Origin: Mimachlamys varia
Lineage: Eukaryota > Mollusca > Bivalvia > Pectinida > Pectinidae
Length of the DNA stretch: 64,000 nucleotides
Assembly: GCA_947623455.1 (NCBI GenBank)
Contig: OX392530.1
Location: 32,333,405 to 32,397,404 of the forward strand
Reading direction: 5' to 3'
Below the pieces are notes generated by a model. That model was given only the letters and a program-made list of their open reading frames with translations, ran no database searches and had not been told where the DNA came from. Positions 58,001 through 64,000 of this stretch are shown piece after piece (position 1 is the first letter of the stretch; each line of letters starts with the position of its first letter). Made by a program: the position numbers and the translations under genes.

Positions 58001-61000
58001 TGTGATGATACATGATGTAGTGTGATGATACATGATGTAGTGTGATGATACATGATATAGTGTGATGATACATGATATAGTGTGATGATACATGATGTAG
58101 TGTGATGATACATGATATAGTGTGATGATACATGATATAGCGTGATGATACATGATATAGTGTGATGATACATGATATAGTGTGATGATACATGATATAG
58201 TGTGATGATACATGGTATAGTGTGATGATACATGATATAGTGTGATGATACATGATATAATGTGATGATACATGATATAGTGTGATGATACATGATATAG
58301 TGTGATGATACATGATTGGTGTAATGATACATGATGTAGTGTGATGATACATGGTATAGTGTGATGATACATGATATAGTGTGATGATACATGATATAGT
58401 GTGATGATACATGATGTAGTGTGATGATACATGGTGTAGTGTGATGATACATGATATAATGTGATGATACATGATATAGTGTGATGATACATGGTATAGT
58501 GTGATGATACATGATATAGTGTGATGATACATGATATAGCGTGATGATACATGATGTAGTGTGATGATACATGATGTAGTGTGTTGATACATGATATAGT
58601 GTGATGATACATGATATAGCGTGATGATACATGATATAGTGTGATGATACGTGATGTAGTGTGATGATACGTGTTGTAGTGTGATGATACAAATTGTAGT
58701 GTGATGATACATGATATAGTGTGATGATACATGGTGTAGTGTGATGATACATGGTGTAGTGTGATTATACATGATATAGTGTGATGATACATGATATAGT
58801 GTGATGATACATGATTTAGTGTGATGATACATGATGTAGTGTGATGATACATGATATAGTGTGATGATACATGATATAGTGTGATGATACATGATGTAGT
58901 GTGATGATACATGATATAGTGTGATGATACATGATATAGCGTGATGATACATGATATAGTGTGATGATACATGATATAGTGTGATGATACATGATATAGT
59001 GTGATGATACATGGTATAGTGTGATGATACATGATATAGTGTGATGATACATGATATAATGTGATGATACATGATATAGTGTGATGATACATGATATAGT
59101 GTGATGATACATGATTGGTGTAATGATACATGATGTAGTGTGATGATACATGGTATAGTGTGATGATACATGATATAGTGTGATGATACATGATATAGTG
59201 TGATGATGCATGATGTAGTGTGATGATACATGGTGTAGTGTGATGATACATGATATAATGTGATGATACATGATATAGTGTGATGATACATGGTATAGTG
59301 TGATGATACATGATATAGTGTGATGATACATGATATAGTGTGATGATACATGATGTAGTGTGATGATACATGATGTAGTGTGTTGATACATGATATAGTG
59401 TGATGATACATGATATAGCGTGATGATACATGATATAGTGTGATGATACGTGATGTAGTGTGATGATACGTGATGTAGTGTGATGATACATGATATAATG
59501 TGATGAAACATGATATAGTGTGATGATACATGATGTAGTGTGATGATACATGATGTAGTGTGATGATACATGATATAGTGTGATGATACATGATATAGCG
59601 TGATAATACATGATATAGTGTGATGATACGTGATGTAGTGTGATGATACAAATTGTAGTGTGATGATACATGATATAGTGTGATGATACATGGTGTAGTG
59701 TGATGATACATGGTGTAGTGTGATTATACATGATATAGTGTGATGATACATGATATAGTGTGATGATACATGATGTAGTGTGATGATACATGATGTAGTG
59801 TGATGATACATGATATAGTGTGATGATACATGATATAGTGTGATGATACATGATGTAGTGTGATGACATATGATATAGTGTAATGATACCTGATGTAGTG
59901 TAATGATACATGATATAGTGTGATGATACATGATATAGTGTGATGATACATGATATAGTGTAATGATACATGATGTAGTATGATGATACATGATATAGTG
60001 TGATTATACATGATGTAGTGTGATGATACATGATGTAGTATGATGATACATGATGTAGTGTGATGATATATGATATAGTGTGATGATACATGATATAGTG
60101 TGATGATACATGATATAGTGTGATGGTACATGATATAGTGTGATGATACATGGTGTAGTGTGATGATACATGATTTAATGTGATGATACATGATATAGTG
60201 TGATGATACATGGTATAGTGTGATGATACATGGTGTAGTGTGATGATACATGATATAGTGTGATGATACATGATATAGCGTGATGATACATGATGTAGTG
60301 TGATGATACATGATGTAGTGTGTTGATACATGATATAGTGTGATGATACATGATATAGCGTGATGATACATGATATAGTGTGATGATACGTGATGTAGTG
60401 TGAGGATACGTGATGTAGTGTGATGATACAAATTGTAGTGTGATGATACATGATATAGTGTGATGATACATGGTGTAGTGTGATGATACATGGTGTAGTG
60501 TGATTATACATGATATAGTGTGATGATACATGATATAGTGTGATGATACATGATTTAGTGTGATGATACATGATGTAGTGTGATGATACATGATATAGTG
60601 TGATGATACATGATATAGTGTGATGATACATGATGTAGTGTGATGATACATGATATAGTGTGATGATACATGATATAGCGTGATGATACATGATATAGTG
60701 TGATGATACATGATATAGTGTGATGATACATGATATAGTGTGATGATACATGGTATAGTGTGATGATACATGATATAGTGTGATGATACATGATATAATG
60801 TGATGATACATGATATAGTGTGATGATACATGATATAGTGTGATGATACATGATTGGTGTAATGATACATGATGTAGTGTGATGATACATGGTATAGTGT
60901 GATGATACATGATATAGTGTGATGATACATGATATAGTGTGATGATGCATGATGTAGTGTGATGATACATGGTGTAGTGTGATGATACATGATATAATGT

Positions 61001-64000
61001 GATGATACATGATATAGTGTGATGATACATGGTATAGTGTGATGATACATGATATAGTGTGATGATACATGATATAGCGTGATGATACATGATGTAGTGT
61101 GATGATACATGATGTAGTGTGTTGATACATGATATAGTGTGATGATACATGATATAGCGTGATGATATATGATATAGTGTGATGATACGTGATGTAGTGT
61201 GATGATGCGTGATGTAGTGTGATGATACAAATTGTAGTGTGATGATACATGATATAGTGTGATGATACATTGTGTAGTGTGATGATACATGGTGTAGTGT
61301 GATTATACATGATATAGTGTGATGATACATGATATAGTGTGATGATACATGATGTAGTGTGATGATACATGATGTAGTGTGATGATACATGATATAGTGT
61401 GATGATACATGATATAGTGTGATGATACATGATGTAGTGTGATGATACATGATATAGTGTGATGATACATGATATAGCGTGATGATACATGATATAGTGT
61501 GATGATACATGATATAGTGTGATGATACATGATATAGTGTGATCATACATGGTATAGTGTGATAATACATGATATAGTGTGATGATACATGATATAATGT
61601 GATGATACATGATATAGTGTGATGATACATGATATAGTGTGATGATACATGATTGGTGTAATGATACATGATGTAGTGTGATGATACATGGTATAGTGTG
61701 ATGATACATGATATAGTGTGATGATACATGATATAGTGTGATGATACATGATGTAGTGTGATGATACATGGTGTAGTGTGATGATACATGATATAATGTG
61801 ATGATACATGATATAGTGTGATGATACATGGTATAGTGTGATGATACATGATATAGTGTGATGATACATGATATAGCGTGATGATACATGATGTAGTGTG
61901 ATGATACATGATGTAGTGTGTTGATACATGATATAGTGTGATGATACATGATATAGCGTGATGATACATGATATAGTGTGATGATACGTGATGTAGTGTG
62001 ATGATACGTGATGTAGTGTGATGATACAAATTGTAGTGTGATGATACATGATATAGTGTGATGATACATGGTGTAGTGTGATGATACATGGTGTAGTGTG
62101 ATTATACATGATATAGTGTGATGATACATGATATAGTGTGATGATACATGATTTAGTGTGATGATACATGATGTAGTGTGATGATACATGATATAGTGTG
62201 ATGATACATGATATAGTGTGATGATACATGATGTAGTGTGATGATACATGATATAGTGTGATGATACATGATATAGCGTGATGATACATGATATAGTGTG
62301 ATGATACATGATATAGTGTGATGATACATGATATAGTGTGATGATACATGGTATAGTGTGATGATACATGATATAGTGTGATGATACATGATATAATGTG
62401 ATGATACATGATATAGTGTGATGATACATGATATAGTGTGATGATACATGATTGGTGTAATGATACATGATGTAGTGTGATGATACATGGTATAGTGTGA
62501 TGATACATGATATAGTGTGATGATACATGATATAGTGTGATGATGCATGATGTAGTGTGATGATACATGGTGTAGTGTGATGATACATGATATAATGTGA
62601 TGATACATGATATAGTGTGATGATACATGGTATAGTGTGATGATACATGATATAGTGTGATGATACATGATATAGCGTGATGATACATGATGTAGTGTGA
62701 TGATACATGATGTAGTGTGTTGATACATGATATAGTGTGATGATACATGATATAGCGTGATGATACATGATATAGTGTGATGATACGTGATGTAGTGTGA
62801 TGATACGTGATGTAGTGTGATGATGCAAATTGTAGTGTGATGATACATGATATAGTGTGATGATACATGGTGTAGTGTGATGATACATGGTGTAGTGTGA
62901 TTATACATGATATAGTGTGATGATACATGATATAGTGTGATGATACATGATGTAGTGTGATGATACATGATGTAGTGTGATGATACATGATATAGTGTGA
63001 TGATACATGATATAGTGTGATGATACATGATGTAGTGTGATGATACATGATATAGTGTGATGATACATGATATAGCGTGATGATACATGATATAGTGTGA
63101 TGATACGTGATGTAGTGTGATGATACGTGATGTAGTGTGATGATACAAATTGTAGTGTGATGATACATGATATAGTGTGATGATACATGGTGTAGTGTGA
63201 TGATACATGGTGTAGTGTGATTATACATGATATAGTGTGATGATACATGATATAGTGTGATGATACATGATGTAGTGTGATGATACATGATGTAGTGTGA
63301 TGATACATGATATAGTGTGATGAAACATGATATAGTGTGATGGTACATGATATAGTGTGATGATACATGATATAGTGTGATGATACATGATATAGTGTGA
63401 TGATACATGATATAGTGTGATGATACATGATATAGTGTGATGATACATGGTGTAGTGTGGTGATACATGGTGTAGTGTGATGATACATGATGTAGTGTGA
63501 TGATACATGATATAGTGTGATGATACATGGTATAGTGTGATGATACATGATTGGTGTAATGATACATGATACAGTGTGATGATACCTGATGCAGTGTGAT
63601 GATACATGATATAGTGTGATGATGCATGATATAGTGTGATGATACATGATATAGTGTGATGATGCATGATATAATGTGATGATGCATGATGTAGTGTGAT
63701 GATACATGATATAGTGTAATGATGCATGATATAGTGTGATGATACATGATGTAGTGTGATGATACATGATGTAGTGTGATGATACATGGTATAGTGTGAT
63801 GATACATGATATAGTGTGATGATACATGATGTAGTATGATGATACATGATATAGTGTGATGATACATGATATAGTGTGATGATACATGATATAGTGTGAT
63901 GATACATGATATAGTGTGATGATACATGATGTAGTGTGATGATACATGATATAGTGTGATGATACATGATGTAGTGTGATGATACATGATATAGTGTGAT
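55089..64000. repeat. 20-bp satellite array with ~799-bp higher-order repeat, continues past window
   Basis: The unit GATGATACATGATATAGTGT repeats for at least 8.9 kb and runs off the right end. The left edge (55089-55170) is degenerate. The variant ACAAATTG occurs at 56311, 57091, 57890, 58689, 59648, 60428, 61227, 62026, 62825 (as GCAAATTG) and 63145, giving spacings of 780, 799, 799, 959, 780, 799, 799, 799 and 320. The 19-bp variant GATTGGTGTAATGATACAT, present once in most 799-bp blocks, makes 39 x 20 + 19. The minus strand of the unit lacks stops in all three frames, which explains reading frames of up to 1623 codons there. They are not genes. Confidence 0.97.

Noticed and set aside
55029..63987. 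Many minus-strand reading frames of 75 to 1623 codons
   Set aside because: They are translations of a 20-bp satellite unit that lacks stops on that strand. All three frames give the same 20-residue period, and the frames overlap one another.
55089..64000. Regularly spaced repeats resembling a CRISPR array
   Set aside because: The units are directly adjacent with no unique spacers, and the window is eukaryotic. The same holds for the 23-, 26-, 27- and 53-bp arrays.

Overview
This is a repeat-dominated, AT-rich eukaryotic nuclear window. It has no bacterial or organellar gene organisation. The best fit is a bivalve mollusc. Two tRNA-derived SINE copies of a type I recall from bivalve genomes sit in opposite orientations, the palindrome TACATGTA is common, and a retroelement tail that I recall from marine invertebrates recurs many times. 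The assignment rests on memory, not on a search.

Only one convincing host gene is visible: an uninterrupted minus-strand reading frame at 19451-20797. It encodes a basic/acidic, largely disordered protein of unknown function, with a polyadenylation signal just after the stop. A 96-codon ORF at 15289 is a weak second candidate.

The rest is mobile DNA and tandem repeats. Positions 4541-8509 hold a roughly 4 kb DNA transposon with 16-bp perfect terminal inverted repeats and a dead Harbinger/ISL2EU-like transposase (DDE triad and SWIM zinc finger still readable). Two copies of a 0.92-0.94 kb TA-flanked element lie 35 kb apart in opposite orientation; the second is inserted in another repeat and shows the empty site. 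Two copies of a TTAA-flanked miniature element, a fully palindromic element with a CCTGG duplication, a pogo-like fragment, a dispersed ~385-bp family (called R1 here) and the truncated 3' ends of one retroelement family (called R2 here) fill most of the remaining sequence.

Tandem arrays become denser to the right: 80-bp (18.1 kb), ~100-bp (31 kb), 29-bp (35 kb), 27-bp (39.9 kb), 53-bp (43 kb), ~32-bp (44 kb), 23-bp carrying TTACGTAA (48.7 kb) and 26-bp (52.7 kb). The last is a 20-bp satellite that starts near 55.09 kb and runs off the window end. This satellite has a clear higher-order period of 799 bp, with 780-bp and 959-bp variants in a longer 3.34-kb repeat. Its very long minus-strand reading frames follow from the stop-free 20-bp unit and are not genes.
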